From Pardosa pseudoannulata (lineage: Eukaryota > Arthropoda > Arachnida > Araneae > Lycosidae), in contig CM063506.1 of the NCBI GenBank assembly GCA_032207245.1, positions 12,851,439-12,915,438 of the forward strand: DNA of 64,000 nucleotides, written 5' to 3'. Both the position numbers and the translations under genes were made by a program. The stretch's first letter is position 1; each line of letters starts with the position of its first letter. The notes beneath the pieces are model-generated. The model did no database searches. It saw only the letters and a program-made list of their open reading frames with translations, and had not been told where the DNA came from. Positions 34,161 through 46,490 of the stretch are shown in pieces.

Positions 34161-36391
34161 ACTTTGTACTTACAAATTAAAAATGAGGTAATACTATCAT
34201 TCTCCTAGAAAATTATTAAAAGTTTTCATATACAATACAACATAAACTATATTTTTTCTGATATTATTGTAATTATTTTTGCATGCATTTGAAAGAAAAA
34301 CAAATTGCACCTATGTGTATTATTTTTTCATTTTTTAAAGTAAAACTACATATTGCAGACAATATGTATAAAATATTTACCTTGACCCAAAAATACAATT
34401 TTGGACTTCTCGCGAATTGACGAAACTTGAATAATCGACGGTAAGTTATAGAAAAAACTTAGATGCATTTGTCTTTTAGTAGTTCGTTTACAAAATGTCG
34501 TTACACACTTAAATAAAATGTTTCATAGAATTGAATTGTCTACATTTGAAACATTTTACTGAACTTTGTACTACAAATAACCTAACGAAAAGGAACAAAT
34601 ACATTGACATGAGGACAAATACATTGTTACAGCAATAATATTTGAATAATATATCATAAATCGCTTTGGTTTGTATCAAATATTTCACACGGTTAAAAAT
34701 TCTATAATTTCACTTGAACACGGCTATAAATTCACCTGAAATATTAATGGGTTAGAATTTTTAGGGATATAACAAGAACAACAACAAAAAACATTTTGCA
34801 TTTGCACTATGATAACCATTCACTAAAAATTTTAAAGAAAAAAGAAAATTTTGAAATTTATAATAAAATTATGCAATAAAAGACTCTATAAAAAACGGGG
34901 TATTTATCCAGAGTCAAAAAATTTCAGGGTTCTAAAAATTGGATATTGTTAATTAGTTGTAGACTACATAAAGAATGAAATACCTTAAAAATGTTCTGCA
35001 TTATATCGTATTGATCCATAAGCATTACTTTATAATTATTATTTTTTAATAATTCTTGTATAATTTTTGGATGTATTAATACGTTACACGATGGATTTAT
35101 GTATAGGAAATGTTTTAATGTGTTAAAGTATGGATAAAATGTACTGAACGTTGTTTTATTTTATCATAGGATTAATATATATACACATAAGAAATAAATA
35201 AAAAATTGCATGAAATTAATATTTATACATTAAAATAAGCACTGTTCTGATTTAATGTTTCTATATGAAATAACAAAGCAGTGTCTACCAATGTGTAGAA
35301 TCATCTTGAGCTCTGGTTTTTATTTGAGAACAGTACTATATTTAGAACAGAACTGTAATATGTACACCATAAGGTCATCTCTTTTTAGTACATTTTAGCA
35401 CAACATTTTACCAATAATGCCTTTTATTGTATTTAATGATATTTTTCTTTGATTTTCCTATAAGTAAGTTATATATATATAATATATATATATATGTATA
35501 TGTATATGTATATATATATATATTATTTTGCCTACCTTGCAATTTTCAGTAAGTTAAACAATCGTGACTATTAATTGTTAAATATAAAAAAAGCATTATG
35601 TCATTTTCGAAGTTGTACATTTTTTTAAAGATGATGTCAAACTATTTTTGACAATAGATTTCAAAGGGTTAAAGTTATATATGTATTTTTTCCTAGTTTA
35701 AAAAGGGCTCTCAGATTGAAATATTGTAAATAATAATTATTAATTATATTTGCCCAGTTTTAACTTATTAATGCCTTAGTCATTTCTTCCTAATATATAT
35801 TGATGAATATCTTAAATCTGAATTATTATAGAATTCACAAAGCAAAACAAAAATAAAAGTTATGCAACTTTGAATATTACTGCTGCTCTTTTGAGTGATT
35901 AGCTGTAATTTAAAAAATTATAGGATTTCATTTTTAACAAAAGAAAATTTCGTGTTAAGAAATTTATCAGATATCACATATAAAACAGTACTATAAAGTG
36001 AAGGTTTATAATCGATAAAGCTATTTATCATGATTTCGGTCAATGTACCTACCTATAAAGTATATTTATATGCGAGGCTAAAAAAATCTAAAATATAAAT
36101 TTAAAAGACAAAACTATAATTAACAGAGGCTACTTGTAAATTTGGTAGATTTTTTTATAGGATTGCCATCATCTTTCTCTAAACAGGAAAAAAAATAGCA
36201 ATCTATATTTTAGTTGAGCTTAAAAAAGGACGCTAGGCAATAATGGGTTTTAACAAATTAACTAATAAAAAAGCTTATGTATTTCACATTAACTTAAGTA
36301 AAAGTTTCGCTAATGTAAATTGTCACAAGAGTTTTCCAAACATCATAAAAGATAGGAAACCAGTGCTCTAAGTGTTTTAAATTTCTTTCAG
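34161..36391. other. AT-rich stretch, nothing coding
   Basis: Includes a TATA microsatellite at 35,466-35,523. The section at about 35,300-35,505 is replaced in copy B by a Tc1-like remnant, and about 190 bp around 35,060-35,240 is absent from copy B. No gene is supported. Confidence 0.5.
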
Positions 36392-36632
36392 AAAACTGCC
36401 GGTCAGTCACACTTTGTGGTTTCCATCTGAATTCGGAAAGAGGAATAACCTGGCGCAACCTATCGAAACTCATGTGAACGTTGTACTTAAAACCGATGAC
36501 TGTTATCAATATTCATGGTTGATTACACCCAAACAAATGTGCTTGTTAGAAAAGATCATGAGAGTCAGATTGTTTTTGATGCGTTGCGGAAGAGCATGTT
36601 GGGAAATGATTGAAACATACTCTTCCGTATAA
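36392..36632 (+). CDS. Candidate terminal exon, unknown protein (copy A)
   Basis: A pyrimidine tract ending TTTCTTTCAG (to 36,391) is followed by an open frame, one base out of phase with the acceptor: KLPVSHTLWFPSEFGKRNN... to ...GRACWEMIETYSSV and a TAA at 36,630-36,632 (79 codons). Copy B keeps the same acceptor, frame and stop, with two amino-acid changes (Ser/Pro, Cys/Arg) and one visible synonymous change. The segment is less AT-rich than its flanks. There is no recognisable domain and no upstream exon. A minus-strand frame (36,294-36,509) overlaps it and is an alternative. It may be a real 3' exon, a gene fragment or chance. Confidence 0.35.
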
Positions 36633-36724
36633 GGAGTCAACCTGACACATCATTAAAAGCCTACATAAAACAGCATCAGAAGGAAATGAAATTACTAATT
36701 CACATCTTATACTAGTGCCTGTTA

Positions 36725-36824
36725 NNNNNNNNNNNNNNNNNNNNNNNNNNNNNNNNNNNNNNNNNNNNNNNNNNNNNNNNNNNNNNNNNNNNNNNNNNNN
36801 NNNNNNNNNNNNNNNNNNNNNNNN
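36725..36824. other. Assembly gap, 100 N
   Basis: Exactly 100 unknown bases, a conventional placeholder for a gap of unknown size. It joins the end of copy A to the start of copy B. Confidence 0.99.
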
Positions 36825-36893
36825 TTAGGTACTTAAGAGTTCTGGAATATTAAAAATTTTACCAATCCCGACATATGATGGGCTATATGCTAG
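36825..36893 (+). mobile_element. Helitron 3' end, truncated by the gap
   Basis: The sequence AATATTAAAAATTTTACCAA, then an imperfect hairpin CCCGACATATGATGGG and GGCTATATGCTAG, matches the last 70 bp of the Helitron at 8,362-9,008. CTAG is at 36,890-36,893, followed by TTATAAATAATTAG. Copy A has the empty site TTCA|TTATAAATAATTAG at 8,187/8,188. The rest of the element is in the gap. Confidence 0.85.
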
Positions 36894-37319
36894 TTATAAA
36901 TAATTAGTATAATTTTAAATACTTCTAAGAAAGCAACTGATACCTTTTTGTGTAGAAAGGAATATATAAATTTACAGTATGATACATATTTGAATAATTA
37001 ATAGAAAAATATACATATATAAATGTACATAAAGGGTTTAATTTTTATATTTTAACACTTCAATACATTTGTAATAATTGTAACATAGTTAAAAATATGT
37101 CACTTTACGATAAAAATACATTTTCTCTCCGTTAGTAATAGTTAATTGTAATGTAATATATTAAGAAACGTATGAGGTGAAGGTAACTTGCTTTAAACAA
37201 ATTAAAATATATTAGGGATGTTAATTGTCTAAAATTTCAGGGACAAGGTGTAACGTTCAGGAGAAATATTTGAATTGTTGCTTTCTTCCAGTTTTATCCT
37301 GATGATACATTCGAATATA

Positions 37320-37506
37320 CCCAGATAGTATGCATACTTGCAGCAAATTTGATTTTTTCTGGATAATATTTTGAAATAACAAATTTGACGCGACAAACTT
37401 GCAGCAAAACTCCTGCAAGTTAGACGGAACATAAAGCAACCACTCCTTTGCAACGCAAAGGCTGAACTTGCTGCAAGTTTGTTGCAAACTAAATTTGCTT
37501 TCTGGG
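37320..37506. mobile_element. TA-flanked MITE (copy B)
   Basis: Same element as 9,263-9,450: ends CCCAGATAGT and GCTTTCTGGG, with TA at 37,318-37,319 and 37,507-37,508. The left end carries one change from the copy A version. Confidence 0.7.
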
Positions 37507-37508
37507 TA

Positions 37509-37896
37509 CTAGCCCACAAATTCTTAAATATTTATTTAACCTGTAACTACTGTTCTGCGATCTTACACCTTTAATCAATAAGTATTTTCACCCCTCTAAA
37601 TCATAATTGATAGTGACATCCTCAGTATCTGTCAAGATCACTTACTAAGTCGCATTCTAATTAAAATTAATTGAAATAAATAACTGCAGATAAAAACTAT
37701 CTTACAAAATACATCAATAACCTTTAAAGGTGAAGCTCTGCTTACGGAGGCGGTTTTACAAAATTCGCGTATACCGTCAGTGGCATAAGTATGCAAATTA
37801 TAGTTTGCGAATTTGAAGATAAATGATGTTGAATAGAGAAATCGATAGAACTTTTGTCGTTCTAAGAAAGTAATGTTGGCGTGATCCATTTATGCT
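37509..37896. other. Non-coding stretch, nothing recognised
   Basis: Matches 9,453-9,847, with roughly a dozen substitutions in 300 bases by eye plus a short deletion. No supported gene. Confidence 0.45.
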
Positions 37897-38085
37897 GGCT
37901 GCTTTAAGTTTTACGATTTACATTTCTGCTTTATGAGGGCTGATATGACCGGGACCTACTGTTTAAAATCGGAATTGCCGATTCCGAAGGACTACAAACA
38001 TCCTTGCCAGTTGTGGGATTCCCACACTCCAGTACCGAAGAGCAACACCCTCCACATTTGTCTATCGGTCAAGCTACCCGTTTAG
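37897..38085 (-). mobile_element. tRNA-derived SINE (copy B)
   Basis: Counterpart of 9,848-10,030. It contains an extra GGAATTGCC near 37,971, a small difference inside the body. Head and tail are otherwise the same. Confidence 0.7.
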
Positions 38086-38939
38086 GAAAGACAAATGCCA
38101 AGACAGAAAAAATCACACGGTTCTTGAAAGATGTTATTTTACAAGTGTTTAAAACTTGCAGACATTACGTAAGGCTCTTGCACAGGAAAAGTATCAATAT
38201 ACCATTAATCAAGATTAGATCTACCTCTTAACAGACAGATTGCATAGCATTAAAAAACTTTCATTTTGTCAAAAAAAAAAAAAAAAAAATCCATAAGATA
38301 TGTCATATTATAACCCAGACTCACAAACAGCATTAACGAAGACTCCCAATCAATTTCATCTTAAACAAAGCATAAAGAATTGCATTGAATGCACGTAAAC
38401 AGTGAGGAAACCTGTAATTTCTTCTTCACCTACAAAGTTCGTTTAAAAGGATAGTGAGAAAGATGGATATCTTAGTATTAGGAAAAAATAATATGATTAG
38501 AAAAATGTATGCTAACCTTGTTTACGCTGTAGGAAGAATCAGAAATTTGGAAGATCCATGTTCCCATGTTTGCCATTTTTACAGTTTGAGGGTCCAATTT
38601 CCACCAGAAGATGAAGAAAACGTGCGTTATATTTTATTAGTTTAGTACAAGGTTTTCTACATTTTTCCTCTTATCCCAGCTCAAAATTGGATTTTAAATT
38701 TCTGATTGGAAAACCGTATCCAGTGCCAATTTCCTCCATCGTCTATTTTACAGGCTATTCAGGTCTGTGGATGTATTTAAATGTAAAAAATTTCTCTGAT
38801 AGCTTGATGACAGGTTCTTTCTGATATGTAATATATTAGTAATACCACGATGGTGTATCTTTTCAATTACCATCATCAATGGGGGGGGGGGAGGCTTTCT
38901 TTCGATTCCGTATCCTCTCTCGTCCCTCCTGACGAACTC
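38086..38939. other. Non-coding stretch, nothing recognised
   Basis: Matches 10,031-10,854, with a 17-A run near 38,273-38,290 and a longer G run at 38,881-38,890. Confidence 0.5.
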
Positions 38940-39118
38940 TTGCCAAATGATAGCCGAATGGGTAGGGGTCTGCTCTTCAGCACCGATGTTTGTGGGTTCG
39001 AATCTCATTACAAGCAGGGATATTCTTAGCTATTTGAAACTGACTTTAAACAATAGGTTCCTCGTGTGTTAAAAATTAGACCTCAGTGCTTCACTCCAAA
39101 CCACAACCAAACTGTAGA
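38940..39118 (+). mobile_element. tRNA-derived SINE (copy B)
   Basis: The head GCCGAATGGGTAGGGGTCTG and B box GGGTTCGAATCTC are better preserved than in copy A. The body includes TTTGAAACTGACTTTAAAC and the tail ACCACAACCAAAC. Confidence 0.78.
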
Positions 39119-39802
39119 ACTCCTCGAGAAATGACTCTAAGACTCACAGATTTACTCTGGATTTCTCTGTCTAAACATTGAGATTTTTGAATTCCGGGAT
39201 AGTATTTACTACCTAGGTCATAGTATACCTTATGATACTTAATATATTAATGTTATACGTCCAAATTAAAAGGTCTAGTCAAATATGGATTCTTGATTTC
39301 TAACTGCTCGTCAGCCTGTGGTATCTTTTTCAAATAGGAAAAGAATGTATTGTACGCTGCCGTGTGTATTAGAAAAAATGCTTACACACATTACATATAA
39401 TTTATTTTATTTAGGTATAGGTTAGAATGGATTTGAACCTGTTAAATTGTCGTATAGCTTGAATAATTGTATTCTCAAATTCATTGATTAACTTAGTTAA
39501 AAAGAACTAAATCAGGAAATTTTAATAAAGCCGTCAGTATTATGAAATTACTAAATAAATAGAAAATATTATTTAACTGAGTTTGTAATTTTATCTCTGT
39601 TTAAAAATTTTCAACTATATAGAAAGAAGATTTAATAAGGAAAAAAAATAACGATTTAATCGGAGAAAATACGTAGTGCAGTTAAGGAAAATTCTTTAAG
39701 TGGAGAGGAAATATTTTACAATTTATATAATGACACAAATCAGTTATCATTACAATATTTTAATCTAATTATTACATTTGCCACCTTAGCGAAACATACA
39801 CT
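39119..39802. other. AT-rich stretch, nothing recognised
   Basis: Matches 11,031-11,712. Confidence 0.5.
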
Positions 39803-39810
39803 CATACATG

Positions 39811-39868
<58 letters not shown>

Positions 39869-39902
39869 ACACTCATACGTATATGCATATATATATATAT
39901 CA
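39803..39902. repeat. (CA)n-(TA)n microsatellite (copy B)
   Basis: A long CACACA tract, then two TA runs separated by ACACTCATACG. Composition differs strongly from the TA-dominated copy A locus. Confidence 0.95.
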
Positions 39903-40118
39903 CAATGTTTTTTAAGCACACGACAAAAGTAGAGATAGTACTAACAGTTTGGTATAATTAAAAATCTTACTACCCCCAATTATTTAATTTGCCCGGGCTT
40001 GATGGATAAAGAGACTTGTTAGATTGGCAGTCACAGAATCAGAAAAAGAGGGTTCAAAGATTAATGGAACTTTACATTCTATATCGGAAACGCTTTGGTC
40101 TATTGACCGTTTTTCTGA

Positions 40119-40290
40119 TTGGTTTGGAGCTTCACGGTCTGCTGTTTTGCTCACGAGGTCAAATAAGACCGGGACCTACTGCTAAAGCCGATTCTGAACG
40201 GCTACGAACAATCCTGCCACCAGCGGGACTCGAACCAGTGAACTCTACCGAAGAGCAGCACTCTACCATACGATCATCGTTAGGCCTATA
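40119..40290 (-). mobile_element. tRNA-derived SINE (copy B)
   Basis: In complement: GGTAGAGTGCTGCTCTTCGG, B box GGTTCGAGTCCC, body GAATCGGCTTTAGCAGTAGG then GTCCCGGTCTTA, and a tail near AAGCTCCAAACC. It has fewer changes from the family pattern than copy A. Confidence 0.8.
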
Positions 40291-40735
40291 GTCGTTTCAG
40301 TGCAACAGCTCTACACAGAATGCTTTAAGGATATACACATTTGTGAATGAGGACACATCCACACAAGGCGAGTTACGTGATTTGTTTTCATGAAAACTAA
40401 TTTGGATCAACAATTTTGGGAGTCAAGAGTGAATTCTGAGCATTTAAGAAAGCACAAAAACACATGCAGTAGTTTAATTATTGAAGAAGCAATATTATTT
40501 CCCTGTTACAGCTGAAAAACTGACTGAAAACTGTGGCCAGAGGACAGAAAGTTAACATTTATTCCTTTGTTTGTTTTGAGAGATAGGTAAAAATAATTTA
40601 AGTCAGTGAACACTCCTTTATCTTACATTTCATGGCTAGGTAGTTAGATATTACAAAATGAGAATGAGGAAAAAAGGAGAATTATGAATAGCTTTTTTAG
40701 TAATAATTTTGGTGTATTACAGACATACACACATA

Positions 40736-40820
<85 letters not shown>

Positions 40821-41152
40821 TGATCCAGTGTTAAGGCGAATGGAAAACAGTCTTTCTTGATAATAATAAGTTTATTAAATCATAGTTCCATTTGAAAGCA
40901 ACTTGCGCCATTTTCATTTTTCGTGGCGGAGCTAAGCGTAGAAAAGTGTTGACAGCTCCATGTCCACGCTCTAACTGACTCTTATCTGTTTGCAAACTCA
41001 TCAAATGCTTCCAAAATGTTTCCGCCTGACCGGATTATCCTAAAAGCTTACGCGAGCGTGGGTCTTTTTAATTTATTTTATTATTATAAAAGAGTTCCCT
41101 TTTTAAAATCGCTTAAAACTTACGTAATTTCCAGCTACCTGTTTTTTAGACC

Positions 41153-41212
<60 letters not shown>

Positions 41213-42345
41213 CCTATTAATATCTAGTTTATAGTTATTTTTTAAAAATTAAATACACATGTAATTACCATTTTCTAATTTTGCTAATTTGTATTACATT
41301 ATTAATAAAGTACTTAGCATATGGCTGCTATTATATTTGATATCTAACTTCTCAATAATATTTATATGAATAATTAAAACAACCGAGGGAAGAGATTGAG
41401 ACAAGTAATTAAGTTTTTAGAAACTACTTATTTTTTAGGCTTCTTTTTCCTACTTACCAAAATGGAATCAAGTTAATTTTTCTATTCGTTAAACGCAATA
41501 AAACCTAGAGACGTTTCTCTTAAATCACTGCTTAAAAGAAATCGTTACAAATGCTTAGTATCTTATAAAAATATAAAAAAGCTCCGGTAAAATTTATACG
41601 CAATCCCAAACTTTCTAACATAATAAGCAGGTGTAAGACACCAAAGCCGGGAATAAGTAATTTTGTAATCTATTTGATTTCAAATCGAGGACTCTCTTGT
41701 TATTTTGATGTATTTGCGGAAAAGGTTGAACCGATTTTGTTCGAGCGAAATGCATCATCGTGGCCTTGACCTAACCATATCAAAGATGGAGTGGAACGAC
41801 CGGTGGAGAACGCGGAAAAAAGAATCGGCTCGAGAACTTTATAGCTGAAGGGATTTATTATACTTTGGCTGATTTCGTATACAACAGGGTGAAAGATACC
41901 TATGGAAAAAGTGTCAGTTGTCCACTTTCAAAATGAGATCTATGGACTGAAATGAACGGTGGCCACTCGAATGATCCAATTTGAGGTGTAACATGGAATG
42001 GGAGCAAATTAACTCTGTAAATGCGAAGCCTTTATAGGAAAAATAATTCTAATGTCTTGCCCGTTGAATTGATGAGATACTGCAAGCTTAATTCATAATA
42101 TATCATTATGTTAAATAAATTGCACGATTCTGGAATATTGCTGTTATCGGTTCTTATAAGCTGGATAGAATATTTCTCTTTGGATAGCATATTTAAAGAC
42201 TTATTTTAGGAATATCAGAAAATTATTAATGTATTTTCAAATGTGAAATACATTAATAATTAACATTATTATGTTTCACATTATTTTATTTTATATTTAT
42301 TATTTCACTTATTATGTACTGCAATTGCCGTTTTTTAAAATTATT
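40291..42345. other. Mixed stretch with two microsatellites and a conserved block
   Basis: (TA)n arrays lie at 40,723-40,819 and 41,157-41,210. The unoccupied TTAA site of the copy A MITE is at 41,520-41,523. The segment at 41,640-42,080 is nearly identical to 14,290-14,720. No gene is supported. Confidence 0.5.
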
Positions 42346-42616
42346 TTAACCCTCTCGTTGCACATCCCGCGATTTCCACGGGCAACATAGATGTAGCAAA
42401 ATTTGCGCAACCCGCGATTTCCGCGGGCATGCATTTTAGCTGTCTATTTAACTGTGCAACCCGCTCTATCCCCGTTTATTCTTTCATTTTGGCTTTACTG
42501 TGATTTTTAATTGTTTATTTAGCTTTAAACTAGCAGATGGATTTAAATGTCCACATTTCTGCGAAATATAGAATAATTTTTTGTAGCATTTTGAGCGCGC
42601 TGTTCACAGCTGAAAG

Positions 42617-42796
42617 ATGTCTGTCAGGAAGCGTTTCGCGAGTGATATAACCTATACTCCTGACGATATTTCCGCCACTGATAGCACTTCTGACTTCTAT
42701 TTCAAGTATATTGAAGATAGTTATAGCGAAACTGATGAGAATTTCTCGGATTACTCTGCGGATAGTGATGAATCTGAAAATTTATTTTCTATTTAA
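42617..42796 (+). pseudogene. piggyBac transposase N-terminal remnant (copy B)
   Basis: An open 59-codon frame begins MSVRKRFASDITYTPDDIS and continues with SYSETDENFSDYSADSDESE. Copy A has lost a base in the middle, so this copy is closer to the ancestral form. It ends in TAA where the deletion of the catalytic core begins. The acidic N-terminus is typical of piggyBac transposases. It has no catalytic function on its own. Confidence 0.8.
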
Positions 42797-42994
42797 AATG
42801 TTCGACAGTGGTGCAAAATTGATATGCAAAATATTCCACCAGCTGCTGCTTCATTTTCTTTCCTTGGAAATCCCGGACTAAATTCCACTATGAAAAATAA
42901 TGCAACTGTTTTGGACTATTTTGAACTTTATTTTGACGAGGTTATGTTGCAAATAATAGTAAAAGCGACCAACAGTACATGTGAGGAATAGACC

Positions 42995-43205
42995 CATGAG
43001 ACTAACTGATCGACACTTTGCTAGCCATATACACCCATATCCCATCAAGAAAAAGCCTCGTAGATAATGTGCTGTCTGTTTTTAAAAAAAACTGAAGGTG
43101 GAACAAAAAATTAAAAAAGAAACGCAAATTTAGTGCAAGGATAGCGAGATAGGACTTTGCATCGAGCCTCGTTTCGAAATTTATCATACAAGACTTCATT
43201 TCTAA
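42995..43205 (+). pseudogene. piggyBac transposase C-terminal domain remnant (copy B)
   Basis: The frame MRLTDRHFASHIHPYPIKKK, then CAVC, then after stops and A-run changes CKDSEIGLCIEPRFEIYHTR and LHF with a stop. Relative to copy A one zinc-binding Cys has become Ser (CKDC to CKDS), and where the family usually has a Cys near PCF this copy has Arg. The minus-strand frame at 43,002-43,199 is a shadow. Confidence 0.75.
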
Positions 43206-43517
43206 TAAATTTTTTTAAGTCTTTTGCATTTTTTAATTAGTATATACGTTTTGCTTTTGTATTTTATAAAATAAATGATAATTTTACCAAGATTAATTTT
43301 CAAAATTAAGCTTTTATATCATTATTTTATAATTTCATTTTTCTGAACACCTTTTTTAGGACCTAATTCTATACTAAAAAAAAAAAAACTGTTTTACAAA
43401 AATTTAATTTTTTGTATATTTTAACTCTAAAATGTATATAGATTTGAAATATGTATTAAAAAAATAAGCAATTTTTGGACCTATTTTGATAAAATAAATA
43501 CTCAGCGAGAGGGTTAA

Positions 43518-45412
43518 ATGTTTAGCTGAAAATTATTCGTTTTCGAATGTTGAATGAAGCTTCAATATAATTAACATATATATAAGTACTCTGCTATATT
43601 TTTTTGATGAACCTCGGGAGATTTTTTTAAACTTTCATTGCATACTATGCAGTATTTATTAAAATGACATATTCCTATGATCTTACAACCGTTTGTAAAA
43701 CCTAAAATATTATTTTTCATATTTACTCTCCTACAATGTTTTAAATGTTTACATGTCCTTAAATTTTAAATATTTATTAGACAATTTCATATTCTGTTGA
43801 GAACATCACATCCCTGTTAAATGTATTCTCAGAAGTTGAAGTAAATGTTAAAGCATATGTTGAATGCACAGGAGTTGTATTAAAAGCCCTCATCTTATTC
43901 AATCCCTGGTTCAGTTAAATTAAAATTAAAATATTGGCTCTGTATACGTTTAAGAAAATATCAATTTCTTTGCAATAAATGCAAAAATGACGATTTTATA
44001 AGTTGGATAATGAATTTTACCTTCTTTCACTTGCTGTTAGGAAAAAAATCATATTGTTAGTTCTAAACTATTGCAAATACTCACACAGTTGTTATAACCT
44101 GGGTGAAATAAAAAGTAACTTCCATGTACACAGGAAATTCGTTTATAGTATTTCCACCATTTTTAAGAGATCCTATCAGGGTTTCTTATTTGCTACAGTT
44201 TGAAAATCAGAAACTAGTATTTGCAAATTATACGTAATGATAATAAAGGTGGAGTCTTTGATAGTAAATAATAATGAGAACTCACGATCGTTAGTAAAAT
44301 TCTTCTCGGGCGGGAGACAAAGTTAAGAGACTTGTATGTGCTGCTAAACATATTAAAAGGTCATCGGCTTCTATTAAAATCAAATTTAATGTTCTAGGTC
44401 ACCATGAGTTCTAAATTCATCATTTTTACCATCATTTTTACAAAGTGTTGCAAAGACTTCAAGAAATGCATACCACAGATTCCTTTAAGGTGTCGAGGTT
44501 AAAAAAACCGCAAGTTTGTGGCAAATTACAATTATTTGCACAATCTTTTTCTCTTTTTGTTCCATATTCTTAACAGGATATCACCTTACCTCCTTTTACT
44601 TAGGAGGGGGAATAGCTCATAAAAGAAAATATTTTTTGAATACAAACAGATATAAAAAGTGCTAATGATCTGGAACTCAGGACCAAAGTAGCTTGTCTAT
44701 TTTTAACTCCTGTAGCATTTTTCAGTTAAGTGATGGCTTGTGACAGTTTGAAGAATTTCGCTCACTAAAATAATGGCCGTTACGGTCTGATTGAATTGAA
44801 TCGTTTCTTATAATGTTAATATTATGTAGAGAAGATAAGAGGGGATTAACTGATTTCTCCAAAAGCTCATCCACTAGATATCAAAACTCTACTGACTTTC
44901 ACTTCTTCAAAATCTTTGCACCAATGAAATTAGGGACAGCATATGAAGAACTGTCTGTTTTCTAATCACACTCTGAAATAGAGTAGTTAGTGCTTAAAAA
45001 CAAGAAAATTGAAAAATAAAAATAAAAAATTTAGCATTCTATTCATCATTTTTATCTGGAGACAACCTCTAGTTAACCAGAGAAAAATTTGAAAGTCAAA
45101 CAATACAAAAATTTATTAGTAAACGATACAGTATTGCTTATGGATGCCTGTAGTTTTTATGAAGATTAAGCTCGTGTAGATATAAATATATAAACAAAAG
45201 TATCATGTCTAGAGTATTTTGTGAAATAATAACTTGTGAATATCTGATAGAATTATAACCTTATTTAGATCCCTCATATGCTTTCTAATTTCACAATTGG
45301 GTGAATTCGGATGACGACTCCTCTAGCAATACATAAAAGCAATTACTTTAAAAATAAGACATGGGGGGATAATGATTTCTGGTAACCAAATGAGGAGGGT
45401 ACTGTCTTTCGG
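43518..45412. other. AT-rich stretch, nothing recognised
   Basis: Matches 16,155-18,059. No supported gene. Confidence 0.5.
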
Positions 45413-45595
45413 AAACAGAACCTATTGTGGCAAGAATCCGAGACTATATCTAAGTAGTAAATCCTAGTCTAATGATTTGGTCGAATGTGAACGCCACAAT
45501 AAAACGCTTAGATATTGCTTTCATTCGTCCATGTCAGCAGTAAATCGAATTCAGAGACTTGAATGCTCTACCTGTTTGGTAGTAAAGCTAGTCTT
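45413..45595 (-). mobile_element. Divergent tRNA-derived SINE (copy B)
   Basis: Counterpart of 18,060-18,235, with GGTAGAGCATTCAAGTCTCT and GAATTCGATTTAC in complement. Confidence 0.5.
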
Positions 45596-45654
45596 ACATA
45601 TATTAAAATTTTCTCGCGTCTGTCTGTCCATCTATTGTCTGTCTGTCCGTGGTT

Positions 45655-46490
45655 CGAACTTCTTAAAAGGGACGAAAAGTTAGGGGGTCGAGATAGATGT
45701 CCATGGATTTGGAAAATTCTCGGAAACTCATTTCAGTAAGTTTTATCTTTCTGGGACCAGAATTAAAGAAGATATTAATTAAAAACTACCCAAAATGATA
45801 ATTTCTTTAGGGGCTTATTCTGGACGTTACGAGTCGGTTCGAATTTTCATTGTGAAGTCACTTTGACGTTAGTTTGCAAGCAAATTGACATTATGCGAAC
45901 AAATGATCAAGGTGACGTTAAAGTGACGTCACAATTAACGTACGAACCGACTCACAACGTCTAGAATAAGACCCATAGTCTAAATTTGTGATTTGATAAG
46001 CAAACGATCGCAATAATTAGCTGTTTATGACGTCATAAATAAACTATTTCAAAAATGAATTTTACCAGATCTCTTTTACTTAGCTGGAACTTTGTGGTCG
46101 AGACAGGTAACCATAGATTCAGTAAACTCTCGGTAATTCAGTTCAACAAGTTCTATCTTTGTGGGACCAAAATTAATGGAGATATTTATTAAAAACTAAA
46201 CAAATTGATGATTCTTCACGTTTAAATATGTGTTATTCTGAGCAAACGATTAGCGTAATGAGCCATTTAGAATGTCATAATTAAGTTATTTCAATGGCGA
46301 TTTTTACGCGATAACTTTCTTCCATCTGTTTGAAGTTACAAGTATCCACGAATTTAAAAATAATTTTTAAATTCATTGCACTAAATTCCATTTTCGTGGA
46401 ACCGTAATTTCCAGAAATATTAATTAAAAACCACCCAAAATTTTAATTATTTTGATTTAAATGTTTTTAATAAAATAATAATCGTTTTTT
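45655..46490 (+). repeat. Diverged tandem units of about 235 bp (copy B)
   Basis: Same three-unit arrangement as 18,300-19,140, with unit one split by the foldback MITE. Confidence 0.6.
45810..45974. mobile_element. Foldback MITE, 165 bp (copy B)
   Basis: Same length, ends and TA flanks as 18,459-18,623, with a handful of substitutions. Its presence in both copies shows that it predates their divergence. Confidence 0.8.

Larger units (their letters stand above)
42350..43513 (+). mobile_element. piggyBac element, internally deleted (copy B)
   Basis: TTAA (42,346-42,349), then CCCTCTCGTTGCAC; right end CTCAGCGAGAGGG, then TTAA (43,514-43,517). The terminal repeats are better preserved than in copy A. 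Subterminal CCCGCGATTTCCxCGGGCA repeats occur twice (about 42,367-42,386 and 42,411-42,430). Confidence 0.9.
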
